Shown in pieces: positions 17,443 through 26,335 of a DNA stretch of 64,000 bases (positions are counted from its first letter, which is position 1; every line of letters starts with the position of its first letter). The notes under the pieces were generated by a model. It was not told the origin of the DNA, did no database searches, and was given only the letters and a program-made list of their open reading frames with translations. Position numbers and translations under genes: made by a program. The stretch lies in contig JBILGU010000016.1 of assembly GCA_044350805.1 (NCBI GenBank), positions 1 through 64,000 on the forward strand, written 5' to 3'. The stretch comes from UBA6136 sp044350805. GTDB taxonomy: Bacteria; Pseudomonadota; Gammaproteobacteria; Methylococcales; Methylococcaceae.

Positions 17443-17781
17443 ATGAAACTCATCACTGCCATTCTCAAACCCTTCAAGCTGGACGATGTCCGGGAGGCCC
17501 TCTCCGAGGCCGGCATCACCGGCATCACCGTGACCGAGGTCAAAGGCTTTGGACGTCAGAAGGGGCATACCGAGCTCTATCGCGGCGCCGAGTACGTGGT
17601 TGACTTCCTGCCAAAGATCAAACTTGAAGTCGCGATCAGCGATGAGTTGCTTGAAACCGCTCTGGATGCGATTGCGACCACAGCCAACACCGGAAAGATC
17701 GGTGACGGCAAGATTTTCGTGACCAACCTCGAACAAGCGATCCGTATTCGCACCGGTGAAACCGGTTCGTCAGCGCTCTAA
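17443..17781 (+). CDS. glnK: Nitrogen regulatory protein P-II (GlnK)
   Basis: Trimeric signal protein of 112 residues that reports nitrogen and energy state by binding ATP/ADP and 2-oxoglutarate, and plugs AmtB when nitrogen is plentiful. The T-loop carries the uridylylated tyrosine (ELYRGAEY, Tyr51). The B-loop TGKIGDGKIFV and C-terminal RIRTGE are intact. Pairing with amtB 22 bases downstream identifies it as GlnK rather than GlnB. Transcription is probably from the sigma-54 promoter at 17375. Confidence 0.96.
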   Translation: MKLITAILKPFKLDDVREALSEAGITGITVTEVKGFGRQKGHTELYRGAEYVVDFLPKIKLEVAISDELLETALDAIATTANTGKIGDGKIFVTNLEQAIRIRTGETGSSAL

Positions 17782-17803
17782 GGCTCTTGAGAGAGAAAAT
17801 GCC

Positions 17804-19195
17804 ATGAGAAACTTATTTCAATCCCTGATCACCCTGTTCCTGACGGTCGCTCCATTCGGACTCGTCTATGCTGAAACCGTCGCTCCAGTGCCCGACAAGG
17901 GCGATACGGCATGGTTGATTGTGGCCACCATTTTGGTGACCTTGATGGTTCTGCCAGGCCTTGCGCTCTTCTACGGCGGCATGGTGCGCAGCAAGAACAT
18001 GCTGTCCATTCTGATGCAGGTCTTCGTGATCTTTTCGCTGATGGCCTTGCTATGGGCCCTCTTTGGCTACAGCGTCGCCTTCACCGAAGGCAATGCCTTT
18101 TTTGGCGGGCTCAGCAAAGCGTTCCTGATTGGGGTCAAGCCTGAATCCGTGGCAGCGACCTTCAGCAAAGGGGTCGTCGTTCCTGAATACCTCTACGTTG
18201 CCTTCCAGCTGACTTTTGCGGGAATCACGCCGGCATTGATCGTGGGCGCCTTCGCCGAGCGGGTCAAGTTCTCAGCCATCCTGTCCTTCATCGTGTTCTG
18301 GTTTATATTCGCCTACCTGCCGATGGCTCACATGGTCTGGTATTGGGCGGGTCCTGACGCTTACACGAGCCCTGAAGCGGGTGCAGCGGCAGGCGCAACG
18401 GCAGGCTTCCTGTTCCAGAAGGGTGCGCTCGATTTCGCAGGCGGCACCGTGGTTCACATCAATGCCGGTATCGCAGGCCTTGTCGGGTCCATCATGGTGG
18501 GTCGAAGGGTTGGTTTTGGCAAAGAGTCCATGGCACCGCACAGCGTGGTCATGACCATGATTGGTGCCTCACTCCTGTGGGTCGGTTGGTTTGGCTTCAA
18601 TGCAGGCTCCAATCTTGAAGCCAATGGCACGACCGGTCTTGTCTTCCTGAACACCATGCTGGCGACCGCTGCAGCGACCCTTGCCTGGGTCGGTGCGGAA
18701 TGGCTGAGTCGCGGAAAGCCAAGCATGCTCGGTGGAGCATCCGGTGCCGTTGCGGGTCTGGTTGCCATCACCCCGGCGTGTGGCTGGGCAGGTCCGATGG
18801 GTTCCATTGTACTGGGCCTTGTGGCGGGTGCAGTGTGCTTCTGGTCTGTCACCACCCTCAAAAGAGCGCTGGGCTATGACGACTCGCTCGACGTCTTTGG
18901 GGTTCACGGTGTCGGCGGAATCATTGGTGCGCTGGGGACCGCGATCGTCGCTTCACCCGCCTTGGGTGGGACCGGCGTCTATGACTACGTGGCGAACGCG
19001 GTTGCCGAATACGACCTTAAGACGCAGTTCATTAGCCAGTCCTGGGGCGTCGGTGTGGCGCTGGTCTGGTCCGGTCTGGTTTCAGTGGTCGGCTTCAAGC
19101 TGGTCGATCTGATCATCGGACTTCGGGTGAGCGAGGAAGTCGAGCGCGAAGGTCTCGATATCACCGAGCACGGTGAAACCGCTTATCACCACTAA
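17804..19195 (+). CDS. amtB: Ammonium transporter AmtB
   Basis: Inner-membrane ammonium channel of 463 residues. A cleaved signal peptide (about residues 1-24) precedes 11 transmembrane segments. The pore histidines are in FAGGTVVHINAG and VFGVHGVGGIIG, and the outer ammonium-binding region LPMAHMVWYWAG is present. The start at 17804 was chosen for its signal peptide and the purine-rich GAGAGA upstream; an earlier in-frame codon overlaps glnK. It is the second gene of the glnK-amtB operon and is followed by a strong terminator. Confidence 0.96.
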   Translation: MRNLFQSLITLFLTVAPFGLVYAETVAPVPDKGDTAWLIVATILVTLMVLPGLALFYGGMVRSKNMLSILMQVFVIFSLMALLWALFGYSVAFTEGNAFFGGLSKAFLIGVKPESVAATFSKGVVVPEYLYVAFQLTFAGITPALIVGAFAERVKFSAILSFIVFWFIFAYLPMAHMVWYWAGPDAYTSPEAGAAAGATAGFLFQKGALDFAGGTVVHINAGIAGLVGSIMVGRRVGFGKESMAPHSVVMTMIGASLLWVGWFGFNAGSNLEANGTTGLVFLNTMLATAAATLAWVGAEWLSRGKPSMLGGASGAVAGLVAITPACGWAGPMGSIVLGLVAGAVCFWSVTTLKRALGYDDSLDVFGVHGVGGIIGALGTAIVASPALGGTGVYDYVANAVAEYDLKTQFISQSWGVGVALVWSGLVSVVGFKLVDLIIGLRVSEEVEREGLDITEHGETAYHH

Positions 19196-19220
19196 CCCTT
19201 TCTTGTGTGGCTCTCCCCTC

Positions 19221-19248
19221 GGGCGTCTTCGGACGCCCTTCTTTTTTT
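19221..19248 (+). terminator. Intrinsic terminator of glnK-amtB
   Basis: Stem GGGCGTC / GACGCCC with a TTCG loop, then TTCTTTTTTT. A run of ten G follows at 19249-19258, a homopolymer prone to sequencing error. Confidence 0.93.
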
Positions 19249-19305
19249 GGGGGGGGGGCAAAATTAGGCCGGATTGTTGGCGTTGGGGACGCGAGCCCGT
19301 CGCGA

Positions 19306-20001
19306 TTAATCCCTGCGATGGGGCAGGGCCTTGGGGGCTGTTCCGTTCAGTGATTCGACAAAAAGGTTCGCGCGACTGATCGAGCGTTCCATCGCACCAA
19401 TCAGTCCTGAAACGCCCTGGGTCATGGTGTGAAGTTCACCTTCCAAGGAATCGATCGCACGGGCATTCAGGTTGTGCTTTAGAAAAAGAACCTGATCCTG
19501 AAAAACTCGCAGAACCGGATCGATTTTGCCTTCAGCCTTTCGCATGGCGGTAATCAGCTGCAGATAATGCTGCTGTGTCATCCTCAGCTTCTGGCGGCTG
19601 CTGCTTCGCAGGGATCGGTTGCTGTACTGATCGAGTTCGTCTTCCCATTCCCGAAAAAGAGCTCTTGCGACCGTTTCGACGGCACCAATTCTTTCCTGAA
19701 CCAGTTGCGCACGCGACTGGCTATAGTCGAACTCGACCTTGAGCTGTCGATAAACCGTCTCAAGGTTGCCGCCATCAAATTGTGTCAGCTGACTGAATTT
19801 TTCAAGGGCGGTTTGAAACTGGGTTTTGGCCTCTTCGAGGCTATCGCGAGCCTGCTCCACCCGGGTCACCAGAATATCGCGTTTGTGGTGGCCGGCCTGT
19901 TCAACGGTTCGAAAATAGACGCGTTGAAGTCTGGCGCCGAAGGCCCGAAAGAGGGCATCGATGAGGGACTCGAATGAGAGAGGCGGGCCAGGGTTTCGCA
20001 T
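19306..20001 (-). CDS. DUF2959 family protein
   Basis: Largely helical protein of 231 residues matching DUF2959 by HKRDILVTRVEQARDSLEEAK followed by FQTALEKFSQLTQF, and by the RxLFxEWxxEL segment in the middle. The family is common in marine and halophilic Proteobacteria; its function is unknown. Many members carry a lipoprotein signal, but I see none here, only a short hydrophobic stretch near the N-terminus. The start is uncertain: ATG 20001 has a weak ribosome site and a TTG at 20037 is the alternative. It stands alone on the minus strand between two rightward operons. Confidence 0.7.
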   Translation of the reverse strand: MRNPGPPLSFESLIDALFRAFGARLQRVYFRTVEQAGHHKRDILVTRVEQARDSLEEAKTQFQTALEKFSQLTQFDGGNLETVYRQLKVEFDYSQSRAQLVQERIGAVETVARALFREWEDELDQYSNRSLRSSSRQKLRMTQQHYLQLITAMRKAEGKIDPVLRVFQDQVLFLKHNLNARAIDSLEGELHTMTQGVSGLIGAMERSISRANLFVESLNGTAPKALPHRRD

Positions 20002-20140
20002 GGCAGGTAAGGGGCGTCGTTTGGACCTTGAAGCCAAGGCATTTTACAGCGTTCTTTCGGTGCCCGGGAAATGACTTTGAAACGGGGTGTGGGCGGAATC
20101 TAATCCGGAACAAAAACCCAGTAAAACAGTCTGAAAAGAG

Positions 20141-20170
20141 TTTCCAGAATATAGCCAAAAAGAGTAGAAT
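20141..20170 (+). promoter_or_regulatory. Possible sigma-70 promoter of the formate dehydrogenase operon
   Basis: TAGAAT at 20165-20170 is a good -10 element; TTCCAG at 20142-20147 is a weak -35 element 17 bases upstream. It lies about 95 bases before fdsG. No sigma-54 pattern was seen in this region. Confidence 0.35.
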
Positions 20171-20263
20171 TCGCGGTCAATAAACCATGTGACACTCCAG
20201 AAGGACCCACTCCAATTGGGATTATCCTCCCTTCGGAGATCAAGCGAGGACAGGCATTCACCC

Positions 20264-20743
20264 ATGAAACATGACGACTGGGACAGTAAGGAAATCGAGG
20301 CCGTGATCGAGGCTCTCAAGGATCAGCCCGGGGCATTGCTCCCCATTTTGCACGCGATCCAGGACCAGCTGGGGTACGTTCCCACAGAGAGCGTCCCAAC
20401 GATTGCCGACGCCTTGAACCTCACGCGTGCCGAAGTGCACGGAGTCATCACCTTTTATCACTACTTTCGACAGACTCCTCCGGGTCGAAGGACCATTCAT
20501 GTCTGTCGGGCCGAATCGTGTCAATCCATGGGGTCTGATGTGCTTGAGGCCCATGCAAAAGCCAGCCTTGGCATTGACTATCACGAGAATACGAAAGATG
20601 GCGAGTTCTCCCTGGAACCTGTCTATTGCTTGGGTAACTGCGCCTGTTCTCCGGCCATCATGATCGACAAGGAAATTTTTGGTCGCGTGACGCCTGAGCG
20701 ATTTGATGCCATTGTCGAGGAAGTGCGGGGGACTCATGGTTAA
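20264..20743 (+). CDS. fdsG: NAD-dependent formate dehydrogenase gamma subunit
   Basis: Small NuoE-like subunit of the cytoplasmic NAD+-reducing molybdenum formate dehydrogenase, 159 residues. It carries one [2Fe-2S] cluster with ligands in HVCRAESC and, about 40 residues later, VYCLGNCAC. ATG 20264 was preferred over an upstream in-frame codon because it begins the conserved region and follows GAGGA. The complex oxidises formate to CO2 and makes NADH, the last step of C1 oxidation in methylotrophs. The gene overlaps fdsB by eight bases. Confidence 0.93.
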   Translation: MKHDDWDSKEIEAVIEALKDQPGALLPILHAIQDQLGYVPTESVPTIADALNLTRAEVHGVITFYHYFRQTPPGRRTIHVCRAESCQSMGSDVLEAHAKASLGIDYHENTKDGEFSLEPVYCLGNCACSPAIMIDKEIFGRVTPERFDAIVEEVRGTHG

Positions 20744-22286
20744 GGTTTATGTACCGCGTGATTCCTGCGCGCTCAGTCTTGGTGCCGAAGCGGTGGCGAC
20801 GGCCGTCTCCCGTATTGCAGGCCAGCGCGGCCTTGACGTGACCTTGGTCCGAAACGGTTCGCGTGGTCTTTACTGGCTGGAGCCGATGGTTGAAGTCGAG
20901 ACGCCACAAGGACGAATCGCTTTCGGCCCCGTCACAGCCAAGGACGTCGAGTCTCTTTTTGATCAAGACTTTCTTTCCGGCGGGCAACACGCCTTGTCCT
21001 TGGGTCTGACGGCGGAGATTCCCTTCCTCAAAAACCAGGAGCGTCTGACCTTCGCTCGCGTCGGCATTACGGACCCGGTGAGCCTTAAAGATTACCTGGC
21101 CCATGAGGGGTATGAGGGGCTGCGAAACGCCCTGGCCATGACGCCTGCCCAGATTGTCGATGAAGTCACAGAGTCTGGACTTCGGGGCCGTGGCGGCGCC
21201 GCATTCCCCACCGGAATCAAGTGGCGGACCGTTTTGGGTGCTGAAGGGGATCAAAAATACATCGTCTGCAATGCGGACGAAGGCGACTCTGGCACGTTCT
21301 CTGATCGCATGATCATGGAGGGCGATCCCTTTGTCCTTATCGAGGGTATGACCATCGCCGGACTGGCCGTCGGAGCGACGAAAGGCTATGTCTACCTTCG
21401 CTTTGAATACCCCCATGCCGAGCAAAATCTGAATGCAGCCATTCGGGCTGCCGAAGCCAGTGGCTTCCTCGGCGACAATATCCAAGGTTCGGGGAAAACC
21501 TTCCACCTTGAGGTCCGTATTGGTGCCGGCGCCTATGTCTGCGGTGAGGAAACTTCTCTGCTGGAGAGTCTCGAGGGGCGTCGCGGACTGGTTCGATTCA
21601 AGCCGCCGCTGCCGGCGATCAAGGGCCTCTTTGGAAAGCCCACGGTTATCAATAACGTCATTTCACTGGCGTCCGTGCCGATCATCCTTGCCAAGGGTGG
21701 AAGTTTTTACAAAGATTTTGGCATGGGTCGTTCGCGCGGTACCTTGCCGATCCAGCTGGCGGGAAATCTCAAGCAGACGGGTTTGGTCGAGCGCGCCTTT
21801 GGTGTGACGCTGCGCGAAATCCTTTACGACTATGGTGGGGGCTCTCAGTCCGGTCGCCCGATCAAAGCGGTTCAGGTGGGTGGACCTTTGGGTGCCTACG
21901 TGCCTGAGTCCCAGTTCGATACCCCCCTCGACTACGAGGCCTTTGCAGCCCTTTGGGCAGTATTGGGTCATGGTGGCGTTGTGGCGTTTGATGATGCTGT
22001 CGACATGTCTAAGATGGCGCGCTATGGCATGGAATTCTGTGCCACAGAGTCCTGTGGAAAGTGCACTCCTTGCCGGATTGGTTCAACCCGGGGTGTCGAG
22101 GTGATTGACCACATCCGGGAAGGAAAAAATGTCAGCGAGAACCTGAAGCTTTTGCGGGACCTGAGCGACACCATGCTCGCAGGCTCATTGTGTGCTCTGG
22201 GTGGAATGACGCCCTATCCCGTATTGAGCGCCTTGAATCATTTCCCTGAGGATTTCGGCGGACCCGCCGACAAAGCATCGGCGTAG
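20736..22286 (+). CDS. fdsB: NAD-dependent formate dehydrogenase beta subunit
   Basis: NuoF-like diaphorase subunit of 516 residues that passes electrons to NAD+. An N-terminal thioredoxin-like ferredoxin domain (about residues 1-110) precedes the core with the NADH site GLRGRGGAAFPTG, FMN site GAGAYVCGEETSL and the [4Fe-4S] ligands ESCGKCTPCRIG plus a distal Cys in GSLCALG. The start at 20736 gives MVKVYV, typical for FdsB. It overlaps fdsG by eight bases and precedes fdsA by 62. Confidence 0.95.
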   Translation: MVKVYVPRDSCALSLGAEAVATAVSRIAGQRGLDVTLVRNGSRGLYWLEPMVEVETPQGRIAFGPVTAKDVESLFDQDFLSGGQHALSLGLTAEIPFLKNQERLTFARVGITDPVSLKDYLAHEGYEGLRNALAMTPAQIVDEVTESGLRGRGGAAFPTGIKWRTVLGAEGDQKYIVCNADEGDSGTFSDRMIMEGDPFVLIEGMTIAGLAVGATKGYVYLRFEYPHAEQNLNAAIRAAEASGFLGDNIQGSGKTFHLEVRIGAGAYVCGEETSLLESLEGRRGLVRFKPPLPAIKGLFGKPTVINNVISLASVPIILAKGGSFYKDFGMGRSRGTLPIQLAGNLKQTGLVERAFGVTLREILYDYGGGSQSGRPIKAVQVGGPLGAYVPESQFDTPLDYEAFAALWAVLGHGGVVAFDDAVDMSKMARYGMEFCATESCGKCTPCRIGSTRGVEVIDHIREGKNVSENLKLLRDLSDTMLAGSLCALGGMTPYPVLSALNHFPEDFGGPADKASA

Positions 22287-22348
22287 AGAATGGAAACAGC
22301 CCGCACAAATCTTAAGTTGCGGCACTCTGGCGATTGAGGAGACAGACA

Positions 22349-25195
22349 ATGGCTCAAAGAGATTGTGACTACGGCACCCCGGAAAGCGGGTCCGACAAGC
22401 TGGTAGAGCTGGAAATCGATGGTTTCAAGGTCCAGGTTCCTGAAGGGACCTCGATCATGCGAGCGGCAGCAACCGCCGGTATCCAAATTCCCAAACTCTG
22501 TGCGACCGACAGCCTTGACCCCTTCGGGTCCTGCCGGCTGTGTCTGGTTCAGATCGAGGGCGGAAGAGGCCTTCCGGCATCCTGTACCACCCCGGTGGCC
22601 GAAGGCATGAAGGTCTGCACCCAAAATGAACGCCTGGGACAAGTCCGCCGCGGTGTCATGGAACTCTACATTTCAGACCACCCCCTGGATTGCCTCACCT
22701 GTTCTGCCAATGGCAACTGCGAGCTCCAGGATATGGCCGGTGCCGTGGGTCTTCGCGAAGTCCGATATGGATACGAAGGTGAAAACCATCTGGATGCTGT
22801 GAAGGATACGAGCAATCCTTACTTCCAGTTCGACCCCTCCAAATGCATTGTCTGCTCACGTTGTGTGAGAGCCTGTGAAGAAGTGCAGGGCACCTTTGCC
22901 CTGACCATCCAGGGGAGAGGCTTTGAGTCCAAGGTGTCACCCAGCCAGAACGACGCGTTCATGGATTCCGAGTGCGTATCCTGCGGTGCCTGTGTTCAAG
23001 CCTGTCCCACGGCGACCCTGATGGAAAAATCCGTCATCGAGATGGGGCAGCCGGAGCACAGCATTGTCACCACCTGTGCCTATTGCGGGGTGGGTTGCTC
23101 TTTCAAGGCTGAAATGAAAGGCTCTGAAGTGGTCCGGATGGTTCCGAACAAGGATGGACATGCCAATCATGGCCATTCCTGCGTCAAGGGTCGTTTCTCC
23201 TTTGGCTACGCGACCCATAAAGATCGCATTACCAAGCCAATGATCCGCAAGCAGATCACGGATCCCTGGCAGGAAGTCTCTTGGGAGGAAGCGATCAACT
23301 ATGCCGCCTCAGAATTCAAGCGAATTCAGGCCAAGCATGGCAAGGACTCGGTCGGTGGTCTGACCTCGAGTCGCTGCACCAACGAAGAAACCTATGTCGT
23401 ACAAAAGCTGATCCGTGCGGCCTTTGGCAACAACAACGTGGATACCTGTGCGAGGGTGTGCCATTCACCGACGGGCTATGGTCTCAAGCAGACCATCGGC
23501 GAATCTGCAGGAACACAGACCTTTGATTCGGTTCGCAAGTCGGACGTCATTTTGGTGATTGGTGCCAATCCAACCGATGGCCATCCCGTTTTTGGATCGG
23601 CCATGAAGCGACGGATTCGCGAGGGTGCGAAACTGATCGTTGCCGATCCGAGAGATATCGATCTGGTGCGTTCGCCCCATATTCAATCCGATTACCACCT
23701 AAAACTGAAACCCGGTTCCAATGTGGCCCTGGTCTCCGCGATGGCTCACGTGATCGTGCGTGAAGGTCTCGCCAATGATGAATTTGCGCTGGCGCGATGT
23801 GAGCCTGAATCCTACGAGAAATGGAAGACCTTCGTCTCTGACGAGCGTAATTCTCCGGAAGCCATGGAAGCGGTCACCGGGGTTCCGGCGGATTTGGTTC
23901 GGGGCGCCGCGCGGCTTTATGCCACGGGTGGCAACGCAGCCATCTACTACGGTCTGGGTGTGACCGAACACAGCCAGGGCTCTACCACCGTCATCGGTAT
24001 CGCCAACCTTGCGATGGCGACCGGAAATGTCGGCCGTGAGGGAGTCGGCGTGAATCCTTTGCGTGGACAGAACAATGTGCAGGGTTCGTGCGACATGGGT
24101 TCCTTCCCGCATGAGCTGCCGGGTTATCGGCATGTCTCGGATACCACCACCCGCAGTCAGTTTGAGGAAGCCTGGGGTGTCAGTCTCAGTGCTGAACCGG
24201 GTCTTCGAATCCCGAACATGTTCTCTGCCGCCATGGACGGGAGTTTCCTCGGACTTTACTGTGAGGGCGAAGACATCGCGCAGTCGGATCCGGATATCCA
24301 GCATGTTCATGCAGCGCTTCGGGCCATGGAATGCGTGGTTGTGCAGGATATTTTCCTCAATGAAACCGCGAAGTTCGCCCATGTCTTTTTGCCGGGCTCT
24401 TCCTTCCTCGAGAAGAGTGGGACTTTCACCAACGCCGAGCGTCGGGTCTCTCCCGTTCGCAGGGTGATGGCACCTTTGGCTGGCTACGAAGACTGGGAGG
24501 TGACTCAGCTTCTTTCCAATGCGCTGGGTTACCCCATGCACTACAACAGTGCGGAAGAGATTCTGGATGAGATCGCAAGTCTGGTACCGACCTTCGCAGG
24601 GATCAGCTGGAAGAAACTCGAGGAACTCGGAAGCGTCCAGTGGCCGTGCAATGATGAGGCGCCTGAGGGCACCCCGACCATGCATGTCGGAACGTTTGTG
24701 CGCGGCAAGGGCAAATTCCTTCTGACGGAATACGTCCCGACCCGTGAAAAGACCACCAGCCGCTTCCCGTTGATCTTGACCACGGGGAGAATTCTTTCCC
24801 AATACAACGTGGGCGCTCAGACACGGCGAACCGCAAATTCGGTGTGGCACTCAGAGGACCTTCTCGAAATCCATCCGCACGATGCCGAGAACCGGGGCGT
24901 CACCGATGGCTGTTGGGTCGGCATCAAGAGCCGGGCAGGCGAAACCGTGCTGCGTGCCAGTGTGACCGATCGGGTGCAGCCCGGCGTGGTCTATACGACC
25001 TTCCATTTCCCTGAATCTGGCGCCAATGTCATCACCACGGATAACTCTGACTGGGCAACCAACTGCCCAGAGTACAAGGTGACTGCCGTACAGGTGACCA
25101 AGGTCAATGCGCCATCTGAATGGCAGCGGGACTACGAAGCCTTCTCCGAACAGCAGATCGGTTTCCTGGAGAATCGGACGGTCGGCGTCGAATAA
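22349..25195 (+). CDS. fdsA: NAD-dependent formate dehydrogenase alpha (molybdenum) subunit
   Basis: Catalytic subunit of 948 residues. The N-terminal part is a NuoG-like ferredoxin region with cysteine clusters for [2Fe-2S] (CATDSLDPFGSCRLC) and several [4Fe-4S] centres (CIVCSRCVRAC, CVSCGACVQAC). A further [4Fe-4S] motif CAYCGVGCSF opens the bis-MGD molybdopterin domain. The Mo ligand is Cys371 in VCHSPTGYG, so the enzyme is of the cysteine type and no selenocysteine is needed. The C-terminal MGD-binding region starts near LILTTGRILSQYN. GAGGAGA lies just before ATG 22349, which decides the start. FdhD and FdsD follow for assembly. Confidence 0.96.
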   Translation: MAQRDCDYGTPESGSDKLVELEIDGFKVQVPEGTSIMRAAATAGIQIPKLCATDSLDPFGSCRLCLVQIEGGRGLPASCTTPVAEGMKVCTQNERLGQVRRGVMELYISDHPLDCLTCSANGNCELQDMAGAVGLREVRYGYEGENHLDAVKDTSNPYFQFDPSKCIVCSRCVRACEEVQGTFALTIQGRGFESKVSPSQNDAFMDSECVSCGACVQACPTATLMEKSVIEMGQPEHSIVTTCAYCGVGCSFKAEMKGSEVVRMVPNKDGHANHGHSCVKGRFSFGYATHKDRITKPMIRKQITDPWQEVSWEEAINYAASEFKRIQAKHGKDSVGGLTSSRCTNEETYVVQKLIRAAFGNNNVDTCARVCHSPTGYGLKQTIGESAGTQTFDSVRKSDVILVIGANPTDGHPVFGSAMKRRIREGAKLIVADPRDIDLVRSPHIQSDYHLKLKPGSNVALVSAMAHVIVREGLANDEFALARCEPESYEKWKTFVSDERNSPEAMEAVTGVPADLVRGAARLYATGGNAAIYYGLGVTEHSQGSTTVIGIANLAMATGNVGREGVGVNPLRGQNNVQGSCDMGSFPHELPGYRHVSDTTTRSQFEEAWGVSLSAEPGLRIPNMFSAAMDGSFLGLYCEGEDIAQSDPDIQHVHAALRAMECVVVQDIFLNETAKFAHVFLPGSSFLEKSGTFTNAERRVSPVRRVMAPLAGYEDWEVTQLLSNALGYPMHYNSAEEILDEIASLVPTFAGISWKKLEELGSVQWPCNDEAPEGTPTMHVGTFVRGKGKFLLTEYVPTREKTTSRFPLILTTGRILSQYNVGAQTRRTANSVWHSEDLLEIHPHDAENRGVTDGCWVGIKSRAGETVLRASVTDRVQPGVVYTTFHFPESGANVITTDNSDWATNCPEYKVTAVQVTKVNAPSEWQRDYEAFSEQQIGFLENRTVGVE

Positions 25196-25198
25196 GGC

Positions 25199-26059
25199 AT
25201 GGATTCACCGGGTGATCTCGGGTGGCCCAGCTATCGCGTCCGGCGGGTTGACCGCTGGCGTGATGGCGAGGGGGAGAGCGTCGATGATTGTGTCGCTGAA
25301 GAGGCGCCCATTGCTCTGGTTTACAACGGCGAACCCCATGTGGTCATGTTGGCTACACCTTTGGACCTTGAAGATTTTGCGCTCGGGTTCAGTCTGACGG
25401 AAGCCATTGTGTCTTCCCCCGCAGAGGTGGAATCGATTCGAATTTTTGAACGCTCTAACGGGATTGAAGTGCGGCTTCGTATTCCGGAGGCCCGCTGTGA
25501 ATCGGCCCGCGAGAAGGGGCGTAATCTCACCGGCCGCACCGGTTGCGGGCTTTGTGGTGCACGCACTCTAGAGCAGGCGGTCAGGGTTCCAGGTCACGTC
25601 AGATCCCGATCGGAAGTGACCGCATCCGATGTGGCGAAGGCCCTCGAAGACATTAAAAAGTTTCAACGGATCAATCAGTTAACGGGCGCCGTGCATGCGG
25701 CGGCCTTTGCTCTTCCGGGCCAAGGCATTGTCGCCGTTCGCGAGGATGTGGGCAGGCATAATGCCCTCGACAAGCTGATTGGCGCGCTGGCCCGACAGGA
25801 CGTCGCCTTCGGGAAGGGGTTTATCGTGGTGACCAGTCGCGCGAGCTTCGAGATGGTGCAAAAGTGTGCGGCTGTGGGCGTCGGTCTGATGGCCGCGATT
25901 TCTGCGCCCACAGGGCTTGCCATTCGTCTGGCCGATGAAACCGGTTTGACTCTGGTCGGGTTCGCACGGGATCAAAGCCACGTGGTCTATACTCACCCTC
26001 AACGTCTGGTGCACGAAAGAGTTCCTCTTTCTGGGGCATCGGCTGGTTCACGTTCTTAG
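25199..26059 (+). CDS. fdhD: Formate dehydrogenase sulfurtransferase FdhD
   Basis: Accessory protein (also FdsC) that transfers sulfur to the bis-MGD cofactor of formate dehydrogenase and binds the cofactor, 286 residues. The catalytic Cys pair is in GRTGCGLCGA near residue 118. AVREDVGRHNALDKLIG and FIVVTSRASFEMVQKCA are family signatures. The gene starts three bases after the fdsA stop, so it is probably translated with fdsA. Confidence 0.95.
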   Translation: MDSPGDLGWPSYRVRRVDRWRDGEGESVDDCVAEEAPIALVYNGEPHVVMLATPLDLEDFALGFSLTEAIVSSPAEVESIRIFERSNGIEVRLRIPEARCESAREKGRNLTGRTGCGLCGARTLEQAVRVPGHVRSRSEVTASDVAKALEDIKKFQRINQLTGAVHAAAFALPGQGIVAVREDVGRHNALDKLIGALARQDVAFGKGFIVVTSRASFEMVQKCAAVGVGLMAAISAPTGLAIRLADETGLTLVGFARDQSHVVYTHPQRLVHERVPLSGASAGSRS

Positions 26060-26072
26060 GAAATGTCCCCTT

Positions 26073-26294
26073 ATGGAAACAGAAAATCTTGTTCGCATGG
26101 CCAACAGTATTGCGGCCTTCTTCAATGCCGACCCTGATCGCGAAGCCGCAGTCGCGGGCGTTGCCAATCACATCAAGCGCTTCTGGGAGCCTCGAATGAA
26201 GGTGGCCATTCTGGCTTATGACGCGAAGGGTGGCGAAGGGCTCGATGATCTGGTTCGAAAGGCCCTCGCGCAACTGGGTCGCGAAGCGAAGTAG
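26073..26294 (+). CDS. fdsD: Formate dehydrogenase delta subunit
   Basis: Small subunit of 73 residues required for a stable or active FdsABG complex. LVRMANSIAAFF followed by HIKRFWEPRMK matches FdsD proteins. It is 13 bases after fdhD and closes the fdsG-B-A-fdhD-fdsD operon in the usual gene order. Confidence 0.92.
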   Translation: METENLVRMANSIAAFFNADPDREAAVAGVANHIKRFWEPRMKVAILAYDAKGGEGLDDLVRKALAQLGREAK

Positions 26295-26335
26295 GCACTC
26301 GAGCCACTTTCTCAGTATCTGGAAAGGGGTGCCCT

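Noticed and set aside
19249..19258. Run of ten G after the amtB terminator
   Set aside because: Lies in non-coding DNA behind a terminator, so length variation would have no evident effect; likely a sequence or replication artefact.
20658..21506. 282-codon minus-strand frame over fdsB
   Set aside because: Antisense to the conserved NADH and FMN sites of fdsB; no motif, no ribosome site.
23699..24850. 383-codon open frame on the minus strand inside fdsA
   Set aside because: It lies wholly antisense to a gene with clear catalytic motifs; long antisense frames are common in GC-rich coding DNA, and the product shows no domain.
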